Source of the DNA: JAWWAH01 sp033721415
Lineage (GTDB): Bacteria > Patescibacteriota > Minisyncoccia > Spechtbacterales > 2-12-FULL-38-22
Assembly (NCBI GenBank): GCA_033721415.1
Contig: JAWWAH010000023.1
Location: forward strand, 1 to 16,868
Length of the DNA: 16,868 bases
Direction of reading: 5' to 3'
In this document: positions 1-7,296 of the stretch, one piece after another
Layout: each line of letters begins with the position of its first letter
Numbering within the stretch: position 1 is the first letter of the stretch
Translations under genes and position numbers: made by a program
Notes under the pieces: model-generated
What the model saw: only the letters and a program-made list of their open reading frames with translations
Databases searched by the model: none
What the model was told of the DNA's origin: nothing

Positions 1-34
1 AGCACTTGAAGAATTTACTAAAACCCAAAGCTAA
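1..34 (+). CDS. atpA: ATP synthase F1 subunit alpha, C-terminal tail (partial)
   Basis: Reading in frame from base 2 gives ALEEFTKTQS followed by a TAA stop at 32-34, a short acidic/hydrophobic tail like the end of F1 alpha subunits. It sits 11 nt before the gamma-subunit gene, which is where atpA normally lies in the order atpA-atpG-atpD-atpC. Only about ten residues are visible, so the call rests mainly on gene order. The rest of the gene lies left of the window. Confidence 0.6.
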   Translation, partial: ALEEFTKTQS

Positions 35-45
35 TACGTTAGAAT

Positions 46-942
46 ATGGCATTACAAGCAAAACAAATAAAGAACCAGATACAGGCGATAGGGAATATCA
101 AGAAAATAACGAAAGCTATGGAAATGGTAGCTGCTACAAAAATGCGTAAAGCAACAGAGGCAGCTGTTTCTTCTCGTGAATATGCAAGAATATCCTATGA
201 GGTGCTTGTAAATCTGGGTAAACAAAAGGACATCAGACATCCATTTCTGGAAGAGAGGAATAATAATAAGACTTTACTTGTGATGTTTTCTGCTAACAGG
301 GGATTGTGTGGAAGCTTTAATGCTCTAAATAATAAAAACGTATCTGAGTATTACTCCCAAAACAATAAAAATAAATTTGATTTTATTGCTGTCGGGAAAA
401 AAGCAGCGCACCATGTTAAAAAATTAGATGGGGAAATTTTAGCAAGCTTTACTGATTATCCAGATATAGCTCATATTGATGACACATGGCCCATAGCAAA
501 AATGATAATACAAGAATTTGAAAAAGAGTCATACGGGAACATAGTGCTTGCTTATACACATTTTAAATCTGCGCTTTCTTCTAGCCCTGTAATTAAGCAA
601 CTACTTCCTGTGGATAGTTCTGAAGTAGAGAGGCTATTAAAAGATATATACGAGCAAGAAGGAGAAACAGCTTTTCCTGGCTCTGGTTATAAGTTCGAAC
701 CAACCGAGGAAGAGGCATTAGATTTTGTTTTAAGAAGAGTAATAGAAGTTCAAGTGTATCAGACACTCTTAGAATCACAAGCGAGTGAACACAGTTCTAG
801 AATGATAGCTATGAAAAATGCTTCCGAAAATGCAGATAAGTTATCGGAAGACTTGACTCTTTGGTATAACAGAGCTCGACAAGATCAGATAACTCAAGAA
901 ATAGCTGAAATAGCAGGAGGAGCACAAGCATTAAATTCTTAA
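46..942 (+). CDS. atpG: ATP synthase F1 subunit gamma
   Basis: This is the central rotor shaft of F1F0 ATP synthase, which turns inside the alpha3beta3 hexamer and couples ion flow through the membrane to ATP synthesis. The 298 aa product is full length for the family. The N-terminal helix carries the hallmark pattern MALQAKQIKNQIQAIGNIKK followed by ITKAMEMVAATKM, and the C-terminal helix has the conserved RMIAMKNASENADKL and the ending EIAEIAGGAQAL; these two helices form the coiled-coil shaft. The start is the first ATG after the atpA stop and begins exactly at the conserved N-terminus. No clear Shine-Dalgarno sequence precedes it (gttagaat). It is co-oriented and closely spaced with atpD, so one operon is expected. 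Confidence 0.98.
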   Translation: MALQAKQIKNQIQAIGNIKKITKAMEMVAATKMRKATEAAVSSREYARISYEVLVNLGKQKDIRHPFLEERNNNKTLLVMFSANRGLCGSFNALNNKNVSEYYSQNNKNKFDFIAVGKKAAHHVKKLDGEILASFTDYPDIAHIDDTWPIAKMIIQEFEKESYGNIVLAYTHFKSALSSSPVIKQLLPVDSSEVERLLKDIYEQEGETAFPGSGYKFEPTEEEALDFVLRRVIEVQVYQTLLESQASEHSSRMIAMKNASENADKLSEDLTLWYNRARQDQITQEIAEIAGGAQALNS

Positions 943-974
943 ATTTTAAATAATAAATTTCAATTAATAAAAAT

Positions 975-2375
975 ATGCAAGAAGCAAAACAAAAAACAAA
1001 GATAAGCGCAGGACAGATCTCTCAGGTTGTAGGTCCAGTTGTGGACGTTTCTTTTGAGGGTGAACTTCCTGCAATTAATAATGCCTTAATTGTTGAAGGT
1101 GAAGATAAGTTGACTCTTGAGGTTGCTCAACACCTAGGACAAAAAGAAGTAAGAACTGTTGCTATGAGCTCTACAGATGGTTTAAGTAGAGGGCAAAAAG
1201 TAACTGACACTGGCGCGCCTATATCAGTTCCAGTTGGAGAAAAAACTCTTGGTAGAATGTTCAATGTTCTTGGACAACCAATAGACGGTAAAGAAGATGT
1301 AAATGTAAAAAATTACTACCCTATACACAGAGACGCTCCAGAGTTACGTGTGCAATCAACAGAATCAGAAGTGCTTGAAACAGGTATCAAAGTTATTGAT
1401 TTAATGTGTCCATTCCTTAAAGGAGGAAAAGTTGGATTGTTTGGTGGTGCAGGAGTTGGTAAGACTGTTATTATCCAAGAGCTAATACGAAACATTGCTG
1501 CAGAGCACGGAGGATACTCTATGTTTGCAGGAGTAGGTGAGAGAACTCGTGAAGGAAATGACCTATACAGAGAAATGGAAGAAAGTGGTGTGCTAGATAA
1601 AACCACACTGCTATTTGGGCAAATGAATGAACCACCTGGGGCTCGAGCACGTGTAGCCTTAAGCGCACTTTCAATGGCTGAATATTTTCGAGACGAAGAA
1701 GGAAAAGACTTACTATTGTTTGTAGATAACATCTTTAGATTCTCACAGGCAGGCTCAGAGCTTTCGGCTCTATTGGGAAGAATGCCTTCTGCTGTGGGGT
1801 ACCAGCCAACATTAGCTACTGAGATGGGTAAACTTCAAGAAAGAGTTACTTCTACAAATAAAGGTTCTATTACTTCTGTGCAAGCAGTTTATGTCCCAGC
1901 CGACGACTTAACAGACCCTGCTCCAGCAACGACATTTTCTCATTTAGATTCTACAGTTGTACTTTCTAGGTCGTTATCAGAGCTAGGTATTTATCCAGCC
2001 GTAGACCCACTTGATTCAACATCCCTAGTATTAGACCCTAATATCGTAGGGGAGGAGCACTACAGCGTAGCTAGAGGCGTACAGCAGGTACTTCAGAGAT
2101 ACAAAGACCTCCAAGACATCATTGCTATCCTTGGAATGGATGAATTATCAGATGAAGACAAGGCAACCGTTATGAGAGCTCGAAAAATACAAAGATTTTT
2201 ATCTCAACCATTTTTCGTTGCTGAGCAATTTACAGGTGCTGAAGGAAAGTATGTGTCATTAGGGGATACCATAACAGGATTTAAGGAGATTCTTGACGGG
2301 AAACACGATGATAAGCCAGAGCAAGCATTCTATATGAAAGGAGCTATTAATGAAGTAAAGAAAGAGGATGAATAA
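975..2375 (+). CDS. atpD: ATP synthase F1 subunit beta (catalytic)
   Basis: Catalytic subunit of F1, where ADP and phosphate are condensed to ATP. The 466 aa length is normal. The N-terminal beta-barrel begins GQISQVVGPVVDVSFEG. The Walker A motif GGAGVGKT is at residues 157-164, and the catalytic glutamate and its neighbour arginine are E189-R190 in GERTREGNDLY. Walker B is LLLFVDNIFRF, and the DELSD loop that contacts the gamma subunit is present as MDELSDEDK. All expected catalytic residues are there, so the enzyme should be active. A 32-nt, very A/T-rich gap separates it from atpG with no Shine-Dalgarno sequence. Its last 8 nt overlap the start of atpC. Whether the motor uses H+ or Na+ cannot be judged, because the c-ring gene lies outside the window. 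Confidence 0.99.
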   Translation: MQEAKQKTKISAGQISQVVGPVVDVSFEGELPAINNALIVEGEDKLTLEVAQHLGQKEVRTVAMSSTDGLSRGQKVTDTGAPISVPVGEKTLGRMFNVLGQPIDGKEDVNVKNYYPIHRDAPELRVQSTESEVLETGIKVIDLMCPFLKGGKVGLFGGAGVGKTVIIQELIRNIAAEHGGYSMFAGVGERTREGNDLYREMEESGVLDKTTLLFGQMNEPPGARARVALSALSMAEYFRDEEGKDLLLFVDNIFRFSQAGSELSALLGRMPSAVGYQPTLATEMGKLQERVTSTNKGSITSVQAVYVPADDLTDPAPATTFSHLDSTVVLSRSLSELGIYPAVDPLDSTSLVLDPNIVGEEHYSVARGVQQVLQRYKDLQDIIAILGMDELSDEDKATVMRARKIQRFLSQPFFVAEQFTGAEGKYVSLGDTITGFKEILDGKHDDKPEQAFYMKGAINEVKKEDE

Positions 2376-2787
2376 TAAGGTTAAATTAAAGATTATTACC
2401 CCGGAAAAAGTTATCTACGAAGATGAGGTTGAAAAGTTATCTGTGCCTACAAAAGATGGTGTAGTTAGTATTCGTCCCGATCACATGCTTTTGGTATCAG
2501 TTATAGAAGCAGGTAAGTTGATCGTAACCAAGGAAAGTAGAGATATAGATATGGCTGTTACTCGGGGGTTTTTAGAGGTTAGGTCAGGCAGCGAGGTTGT
2601 TATAATGGCCGATACCGCAGAAAGGATAGAAGATATGGATGAAGAAAAAATAAAAGCAGCAAGAAAGCGCGCCGAAAAAGCTATGCAAAATGCAAAAGAT
2701 GCAGATGATGTTGATTTTGCAAGAATGGAAGAGGTTGTTGCAAGAGAGATAAGTCGTTTAAAGATATTAAGCAAACGCAAGAGATAG
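2368..2787 (+). CDS. atpC: ATP synthase F1 subunit epsilon
   Basis: Small rotor-stalk subunit that contacts gamma and the c-ring and can inhibit ATP hydrolysis. The 139 aa product has both usual domains: an N-terminal beta-sandwich of about 85 residues (KLKIITPEKVIYEDEVEKL, then VSIRPDHMLLVSVIEAGKL) and a C-terminal helical hairpin from about residue 90 onward, rich in Lys, Glu and Ala. The full hairpin suggests the autoinhibitory arm is retained. Its ATG lies inside the end of atpD and overlaps it by 8 nt, which implies translational coupling. It is the last gene of the operon; a strong hairpin follows 23 nt after the stop. Confidence 0.96.
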   Translation: MNNKVKLKIITPEKVIYEDEVEKLSVPTKDGVVSIRPDHMLLVSVIEAGKLIVTKESRDIDMAVTRGFLEVRSGSEVVIMADTAERIEDMDEEKIKAARKRAEKAMQNAKDADDVDFARMEEVVAREISRLKILSKRKR

Positions 2788-2810
2788 CATTATTTCAAAT
2801 TTTAAAAAAC

Positions 2811-2836
2811 AAAAAACCGCCGTACAGCGGTTTTTT
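2811..2836. terminator. Bidirectional terminator between atpC and the antiporter gene
   Basis: A perfect 10-bp stem, AAAAAACCGC / GCGGTTTTTT, encloses a 6-nt loop (CGTACA). It has an A run on one side and a T run on the other, so it reads as an intrinsic terminator on both strands. It lies between two convergent genes and would end the atp operon on the plus strand and the antiporter transcript on the minus strand. Confidence 0.9.
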
Positions 2837-2857
2837 AGATGTAAGTAATCAATTTCT

Positions 2858-4531
2858 TTATGTTTTGTGTGTTAATCTCATCTGTTCTAAATCTGCCTCT
2901 TTTAGTTTTTTAATATGTTCTTTAGAATAATTTTCAGCAATTTGTCTTCCTAGAGACTGCCCAGCTGTTAAGTGGGTTAGTATTACGTAATCAGCACCTT
3001 TATTGTAAAAGAATTTAGCATCTCTTTCGGTTTCTGCCCTTACTACGATAAGTTGATCTTTTTCATGGTTTTTTGCAAGTTCTAGTATTTCCGCATTTGC
3101 TTCAAAATCTGGAGCAGTTGATATTATCATATCTGTATTGTGAAGTTCGGCGTGTTCCTGAATTTCATCGTCAGAAATATCTCCAAACAACACTGAATAG
3201 TCCTCTTCTTGTAGGTGGTGTACTATATCTGGGTCAAAATCGATAATTAATATTTTTTCTTTCGGAAATGCTGTAGCAATATTATGACCTATCCGATGTC
3301 CTCCAATAATCGTTACTGGTCTTGCTATGCTATCGGGTAATGCGTGTTTGTTTAAAACTTTTCTTTCAAAAACACCCAGAAGTGATTCTATTTTTGTAAA
3401 TATTTTTTCACTATAGGTTATTGCGTATGTTGATATTATTATTGTTGCTATTCCTACAGAGGTAACTAACGAAAGGACTTCTGCAGGTACATGTCCTAAA
3501 TCTCGACCAAGTGCTACAACTATTAAGCTAAATTCTGATATTTGTGCCACTGTAAGCCCCGTCATAAAGCTTGTTTTTTTGCGGTATCCCATAAGCCCCA
3601 TTAATACCAAAACTATAAGAGGATTTCCTATAAGCACAAACAGAGAAAAGACCAATATTGGAAGAGTCATAGCTGTAAAGTCTGCTACTATTAGTGAAGA
3701 GCCAAGCGATACAAAGAAAAGTAATATAAAAAAGTCTCGTAATGATCGTATTCTGCTAGAAATTTGATAGTGTTCGGAGGAGTTTGCTAGGGCAATACCA
3801 GCTAGAAACCCACCTATTTCGATTGAAAAACCCGCATATGCTACAGCTGTTGCAACACCGATAGCCCATGCTAGGCTTGTTAAGAATAAAAGTTCTAATG
3901 AGCGTGCTATCTTGTCTAGTATTGGGGGCATAATTTTTTTCCCCATCCAAAGCATAAATACAAATAGAGCAATACCTTTAGTAAGAGCTAGGGCGATACT
4001 TGCAGCTGTTATTCCATCTCCAGTTTCCATTCCCGATAGCACAATAAGGATTAACATGGCTACAAAGTCCTGGACTAAAAGAAAACCAATAGATATTTTT
4101 CCATGCAAGCTGTGAGTTTCTCGTTTCTCAGTTAATAGCTTAACTATGATTATAGTGCTCGAAAATGTCAAAGCTACTGCTATGTATGTAGCTGCAAGAT
4201 AAGAAAATCCAAATAAGACTGCGATAGCAAATCCAACTAGAGAGGTAAATAGTATTTGTGAAAGACCCAGAATAAGCGAAACCTTACCTACTAGACGCAC
4301 TGATTCATAATTTATTTCCATTCCTATCAAGAATAATAGAAAAACAATTCCTAGTTCCGAAAAAGCCTCAAAAATACCGTGTTCTACAAAATGCAAAAAA
4401 GGCACCACTGCAAGCGCAACCCCAGTGAATATATAAGCCAGAAAAGCGGGTTGCTTTAGCATGTGGGCAATTATACCTAATATTGTGGCTATCCCTATCA
4501 CGATAGCCAATTCTAATATTCCTGTAGCCAT
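2858..4531 (-). CDS. CPA2-family cation/proton antiporter with C-terminal RCK_N (TrkA-N) domain (KefB/C-like)
   Basis: An integral membrane exchanger, likely K+ or Na+ against H+, of the monovalent cation:proton antiporter-2 family. The 557 aa product has about 12-13 hydrophobic segments over residues 1-375, with the family patterns LTFSSTIIIVKLL (121-133), Q154-D155 in FLLVQDFVAM, and GFLAGIALANS (241-251). A QD pair rather than DD at the core is the pattern of Kef-type exchangers. Residues about 404-525 form a Rossmann RCK_N domain: PVTIIGGHRIGHNI, then the ribose-binding acid D431 in ILIIDFD. The expected GxGRxG reads G-G-H-R-I-G, so the second glycine is His412. There is no RCK_C domain, only a charged tail to residue 557. 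The gene stands alone and converges on the atp operon. The substrate ion cannot be read from the sequence. Confidence 0.9.
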   Translation of the reverse strand: MATGILELAIVIGIATILGIIAHMLKQPAFLAYIFTGVALAVVPFLHFVEHGIFEAFSELGIVFLLFLIGMEINYESVRLVGKVSLILGLSQILFTSLVGFAIAVLFGFSYLAATYIAVALTFSSTIIIVKLLTEKRETHSLHGKISIGFLLVQDFVAMLILIVLSGMETGDGITAASIALALTKGIALFVFMLWMGKKIMPPILDKIARSLELLFLTSLAWAIGVATAVAYAGFSIEIGGFLAGIALANSSEHYQISSRIRSLRDFFILLFFVSLGSSLIVADFTAMTLPILVFSLFVLIGNPLIVLVLMGLMGYRKKTSFMTGLTVAQISEFSLIVVALGRDLGHVPAEVLSLVTSVGIATIIISTYAITYSEKIFTKIESLLGVFERKVLNKHALPDSIARPVTIIGGHRIGHNIATAFPKEKILIIDFDPDIVHHLQEEDYSVLFGDISDDEIQEHAELHNTDMIISTAPDFEANAEILELAKNHEKDQLIVVRAETERDAKFFYNKGADYVILTHLTAGQSLGRQIAENYSKEHIKKLKEADLEQMRLTHKT

Positions 4532-4537
4532 ATATCT

Positions 4538-4548
4538 ATTGTAGTATA
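4538..4548 (-). promoter_or_regulatory. Putative -10 element(s) of the antiporter gene, near-leaderless
   Basis: On the minus strand the sequence just before the start codon reads CTATACTACAAT-AGATAT-ATG. Either TATACT (4548-4543) or TACAAT (4543-4538) can serve as the -10 box. The predicted transcript then begins 0-5 nt before the ATG at 4531. No convincing -35 and no Shine-Dalgarno sequence are visible. Confidence 0.45.
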
Positions 4549-4602
4549 GCTGGCCCGATACTTGAAGTGGAAAAAAAATTTCAATTCTTCTTCATGTGTT
4601 AT

Positions 4603-4611
4603 TGGTATAAT
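4603..4611 (+). promoter_or_regulatory. Extended -10 promoter of the baeRF-like gene
   Basis: TGGTATAAT is a consensus extended -10 element (TGnTATAAT) with no matching -35. A second TATAAT lies at 4629-4634. These elements place transcription starts downstream of the in-frame ATG at 4567, so translation must begin at the ATG at 4651. The leader is about 33 nt from the first element or about 10 nt from the second, with no Shine-Dalgarno sequence. Confidence 0.65.
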
Positions 4612-4650
4612 AGAAATAAGATAAAATATATAATATTAAAAATATTTATT

Positions 4651-5163
4651 ATGCAAATAGAACAAACATTACCCCAATTTGAAAATAAACTAACTCTTGT
4701 CATCGTTACAGGACATCAGGCGGCAGAATTTTATGTAGCGTTAAATGGGAAAATAGAAAAAGAATCAGAAATTAAAGTTCCTAACCCAGAATATTCCGAT
4801 AGAGAAGGATACTTCAAAAGAAGTGGTCATGGATTATCTTTTGGCTCTGGGTCTGTCGTAGAGCCAAAAAATAAAAAGGTAGAAAAAAAGTTTCTAAAAG
4901 ATTTAGAAGAAGAAGTGCTAAGTATTAAAAAAAGCAATGAACAGATTAAAGGTGTTTATCTTTTTGGCCCAGATTATATGCTAAAGAGAATCAGGAAAAC
5001 ACTCCCAAAGCAGATTGCAAACAATTTGATAGAAACTTTTGAGGGTAATTATACCCAGGAACACCCTTTTGAATTTTTGAAAATTATAAAAAGTTCTCTC
5101 GATAAGCAAAGTAGCCAGCCCAAAAGCTCTGAAGCTCAGAAGATATACAAAAAAACAGAATAA
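4651..5163 (+). CDS. Probable baeRF/Host_attach-type (eRF1-related) protein
   Basis: The 170 aa soluble protein has the layout of small bacterial and archaeal eRF1-related proteins (baeRF, Host_attach families). A first beta-rich part (LTLVIVTGHQAAEFYVALNG, residues 14-33) is followed by the YSDREGYFKRSGHG motif (48-61). Then comes a helix with the KFLKDLEEEV pattern (80-89), the beta strand VYLFGPDYML (102-111), and RKTLPKQIANNL (115-126). Proteins of this type resemble the peptidyl-tRNA hydrolysis domains of eRF1 and are thought to act at ribosomes; function is rarely tested. I see no GGQ catalytic motif. An upstream in-frame ATG at 4567 lies before the promoter and would add an unrelated Phe/Tyr-rich leader, so 4651 is preferred. 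The family call is by motif feel and is moderate. Confidence 0.55.
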   Translation: MQIEQTLPQFENKLTLVIVTGHQAAEFYVALNGKIEKESEIKVPNPEYSDREGYFKRSGHGLSFGSGSVVEPKNKKVEKKFLKDLEEEVLSIKKSNEQIKGVYLFGPDYMLKRIRKTLPKQIANNLIETFEGNYTQEHPFEFLKIIKSSLDKQSSQPKSSEAQKIYKKTE

Positions 5164-5240
5164 AGTTGTAGTCGTTTTACTCTTTTACCACATAGTCTTT
5201 ATTACTGTGTATAATTATCTATATAACGTTTCTTTTTCGA
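5164..5240. other. AT-rich intergenic stretch with a weak hairpin
   Basis: This stretch after the baeRF-like gene has no reading frame of note. An imperfect 7-bp stem (ACATAGT / ACTGTGT with one T-G pair, 5190-5208) encloses a 7-nt loop but has no following T run, so it is at best a weak terminator. A TATAAT at 5210-5215 lacks both a TG extension and a well-spaced -35. Confidence 0.35.
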
Positions 5241-5249
5241 TGTTATAAT
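5241..5249 (+). promoter_or_regulatory. Extended -10 promoter of the PF04020-udg-perM operon
   Basis: TGTTATAAT matches the extended -10 consensus exactly. The predicted transcription start, near 5256, lies downstream of the in-frame GTG at 5252. This decides in favour of the ATG at 5288 as the start of the first gene, with a leader of about 32 nt. Confidence 0.65.
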
Positions 5250-5287
5250 AAGTGTACAGCTTAACATTAATTATTTTTATCTTATAT

Positions 5288-5620
5288 ATGGAAAAGCTTA
5301 TAAATTGGCTTATTACAACCCTTGCTGTTGCTGTGACAGCGTACATTTTACCAGGAGTTGTTGTCTCAGGATTTCTTACCGCTTTAGCGGTTGCGTTAGT
5401 TCTTGGGATTCTAAATATTTTCATAAAACCTATTTTGGTTTTTTTGACTCTTCCTATAAATATTTTAACTCTTGGCTTGTTTACCTTTGTGATCAATGCA
5501 TTTTTAGTTTGGTTGTCTTCTTTGATTGTTCCAGGGTTTACGGTTGATGGATTCCTTTGGGCCTTAGTGTATGGTGCTATCCTTTCGTTTGTCGTATGGG
5601 TTTTAGACAAAGTGCTTTAA
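5288..5620 (+). CDS. PF04020-type four-helix membrane protein (mmp/'phage holin family' superfamily)
   Basis: A 110 aa, very hydrophobic protein with about four membrane spans (roughly 7-25, 28-50, 54-80, 84-108). The span 2-3 region carries the family pattern LNIFIKPILVFLTLPIN (42-58) followed by ILTLGLFTFVINAFL (59-73), typical of PF04020 proteins. Databases often name this family 'phage holin family protein', but its members are widespread chromosomal genes; nothing here suggests a phage. Function is unknown and it resides in the cytoplasmic membrane. It is the first gene of a likely three-gene operon with the DNA glycosylase and the PerM-like transporter, 21 nt before the next start. An in-frame GTG at 5252 is rejected because it precedes the predicted transcription start. 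Confidence 0.85.
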   Translation: MEKLINWLITTLAVAVTAYILPGVVVSGFLTALAVALVLGILNIFIKPILVFLTLPINILTLGLFTFVINAFLVWLSSLIVPGFTVDGFLWALVYGAILSFVVWVLDKVL

Positions 5621-5641
5621 AAGCAGAGCAGTCTTGACTCT

Positions 5642-6244
5642 ATGCAAGATAAAAGATCTACAGAACTTAAAAAAATAAAGAACGAAGTTGCCAACCTTCG
5701 CCGTTCTCCTATTTTTAAATATAGAGAAGAGAACGGCTATTTGCCTGTTATAGGGGAGGGGAACCATTTTGCTAAAGTTGTGTTTGTGGGTGAAGCTCCT
5801 GGCAAAAATGAGGCAGAGTCAGGAAGGCCTTTTGTTGGTTCTGCGGGCAGGGTATTAAATGAGCTTCTAGATAGTGCAGGTTTAGAAAGAAAAAAGGTTT
5901 ATATAACTAATATTGTAAAAGATAGACCCCCAAGCAATAGAGATCCACGGCCTGAGGAGTTAGAAGTGTATGCTCCTTTTCTAGATAAGCAAATAAATAT
6001 TATCAAACCTAAAGTAATTGCTGGGCTGGGAAGGTTCTCTTCTACCTATTTAATGCAAAGATTTGGACTTGCCGATAAAGTGGATACAATCAGCAAGATG
6101 CATGGTAAGATGTTTGAGGTAGAGGCTAATTATGGCCCCATAATCTTAGTGCCACTATTTCATCCAGCCGCTGCATTGTATAGTCCTGACAAAAAAGAAC
6201 CCATGAAAAAAGATTTTAAATTAATAGCTGATATTTTAAATTAA
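5642..6244 (+). CDS. Uracil-DNA glycosylase, family 4-like, lacking all Fe-S cysteines
   Basis: Base-excision-repair enzyme that removes uracil arising in DNA from cytosine deamination or dUTP misincorporation. The 200 aa product aligns along the family-4 pattern: IGEGN (37-41), motif 1 VGEAPGKNEAESGRPFVGSAG (49-69), ITNIVKDRPPSNRDP (88-102), IIKPKVIAGLGRFS (120-133), and motif 3 FHPAAAL (173-179). Length is normal. The odd point is that the protein has no cysteine at all. The four cluster ligands of classical members (CxxC, the Cys of VKCRPP and the Cys before PFL) are replaced by L19, S22, D94 and Y110. The [4Fe-4S] cluster must be absent, while the active-site motifs are intact. It is the second gene of an operon, 21 nt after the previous stop, with no Shine-Dalgarno sequence. 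Confidence 0.88.
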   Translation: MQDKRSTELKKIKNEVANLRRSPIFKYREENGYLPVIGEGNHFAKVVFVGEAPGKNEAESGRPFVGSAGRVLNELLDSAGLERKKVYITNIVKDRPPSNRDPRPEELEVYAPFLDKQINIIKPKVIAGLGRFSSTYLMQRFGLADKVDTISKMHGKMFEVEANYGPIILVPLFHPAAALYSPDKKEPMKKDFKLIADILN

Positions 6245-6252
6245 TAAATAAA

Positions 6253-7284
6253 ATGGAAAAAAGAAAAATACAACACTACTTTTTGTTAATGCTTATATTA
6301 GGGGGTGCTAGTCTTGTTTTCTTTATTTTTCTACCGTATTTAGGTGCTTTATTGCTCGGTGGAACATTTGGAATAATATTTTATCCTCTTTACAAGAAAG
6401 TATTGGTATTGATGGGGGACCGGAGTAGCCTAGCATCAATTGCCGTTTTGCTTCTTGTGTTTACATTGTTACTAGTTCCCACCCTACTTTTCGGTGTCCA
6501 GATATTTCAGGAATCAACCGAATTATATGGGACACTAGCTTCAAGTGGAGATGCCCCTGAGGTTTTGGGCTCCTTCATCAACTCTTTAGAGGATCGCATT
6601 CAAACTTTTGTACCCGGTCTTGAGATAGATCTTAATGCATACAGCCAGAGAGTTGCTCAGTGGGTAGTTCAAAATATTAGTACGGTTTTTTCTGGTATAG
6701 CAGAGTTTCTTGTAACTTTACTATTGGGAATGTTTGCCTTTTACTATTTCTTAAAAGACGGCAAAAAGCTAAGAGAATATATAGTTAAAATCAGCCCTCT
6801 TTCCGATGAGCATGACAGGGAGATTCTGCGAAGATTGGCAGCTACTGTTAATTCCGTCATTAAGGGTTCTATGGCAATAGCACTTATTCAAGGTGTTTTA
6901 ACAGGTTTAGGATTTTTTATATTCGGGATACCAAACCCTGCTCTTTGGGGAGGAGTAGCATTTATAGCCGCACTTATTCCTTCTGTGGGAACCGCACTTG
7001 TTTTAGTCCCTGGTATAGTGTATTTATTCTTCATAGGTAATGGGTTTGCAGCCCTTGGATTGCTCATTTGGGGAATGATAGCAGTTGGTTTAGCAGATAA
7101 CATGTTGGGTCCAAAGCTTATGCAGAAAGGTGGAATAGAATTACATCCCTTCTTTATACTCCTTAGTGTTTTAGGAGGAATTTCTTTATTTGGTATAGCT
7201 GGGCTAATGGTAGGCCCACTTGCTATAAGCTTTCTTGCTACAGTTGTGCATGTTTATTCTCAGGAATTAAAGTTAGCTAGTTAA
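6253..7284 (+). CDS. AI-2E family (PerM-like) transporter
   Basis: A 343 aa inner-membrane protein of the AI-2E/PerM family (PF01594). Members include autoinducer-2 exporters and Na+/H+ exchangers, so the substrate cannot be assigned. Two or three N-terminal spans (about 10-30, 32-50, 60-82) are followed by an extra-membrane helical part (85-140). Then come the family patterns FYYFLKDGKKLREYI (163-177), ALIQGVLTGLGFFIFGIPNP (210-229), ALIPSVGTALVLVPGIVYLF (240-259), DNMLGPKLM (282-290) and HPFFILLSVLGGISLFG (298-314). It is complete and slightly shorter than E. coli PerM. It is the last gene of the operon, 8 nt after the glycosylase stop, with no Shine-Dalgarno sequence. A perfect 52-bp palindrome starts 12 nt downstream. 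Confidence 0.92.
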   Translation: MEKRKIQHYFLLMLILGGASLVFFIFLPYLGALLLGGTFGIIFYPLYKKVLVLMGDRSSLASIAVLLLVFTLLLVPTLLFGVQIFQESTELYGTLASSGDAPEVLGSFINSLEDRIQTFVPGLEIDLNAYSQRVAQWVVQNISTVFSGIAEFLVTLLLGMFAFYYFLKDGKKLREYIVKISPLSDEHDREILRRLAATVNSVIKGSMAIALIQGVLTGLGFFIFGIPNPALWGGVAFIAALIPSVGTALVLVPGIVYLFFIGNGFAALGLLIWGMIAVGLADNMLGPKLMQKGGIELHPFFILLSVLGGISLFGIAGLMVGPLAISFLATVVHVYSQELKLAS

Positions 7285-7296
7285 TTCTAATTTCAA

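Noticed and set aside
1316..1732. 138-codon open frame antisense to atpD
   Set aside because: It is the reverse shadow of a highly conserved gene; its Ser/Pro-rich translation has no recognisable domain and no promoter or ribosome site supports it.
4567..4650. N-terminal extension of the baeRF-like gene from an ATG at 4567
   Set aside because: The TGGTATAAT promoter at 4603-4611 lies inside the extension, the added residues are Phe/Tyr/Ile-rich and do not fit the family, and the ATG at 4651 begins the recognisable domain.
5190..5208. Terminator hairpin after the baeRF-like gene
   Set aside because: Only a 7-bp stem with a wobble pair and no T tract after it; too weak to call as a terminator.
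5252..5287. GTG start at 5252 for the PF04020 gene
   Set aside because: It lies 3 nt after the -10 element and so before the predicted transcription start; the ATG at 5288 gives the normal family N-terminus.
5288..5620. Prophage or lysis-cassette signal from the 'phage holin family' protein
   Set aside because: PF04020 proteins are common chromosomal membrane proteins; no endolysin, integrase or structural gene is near, and neighbours are housekeeping genes.
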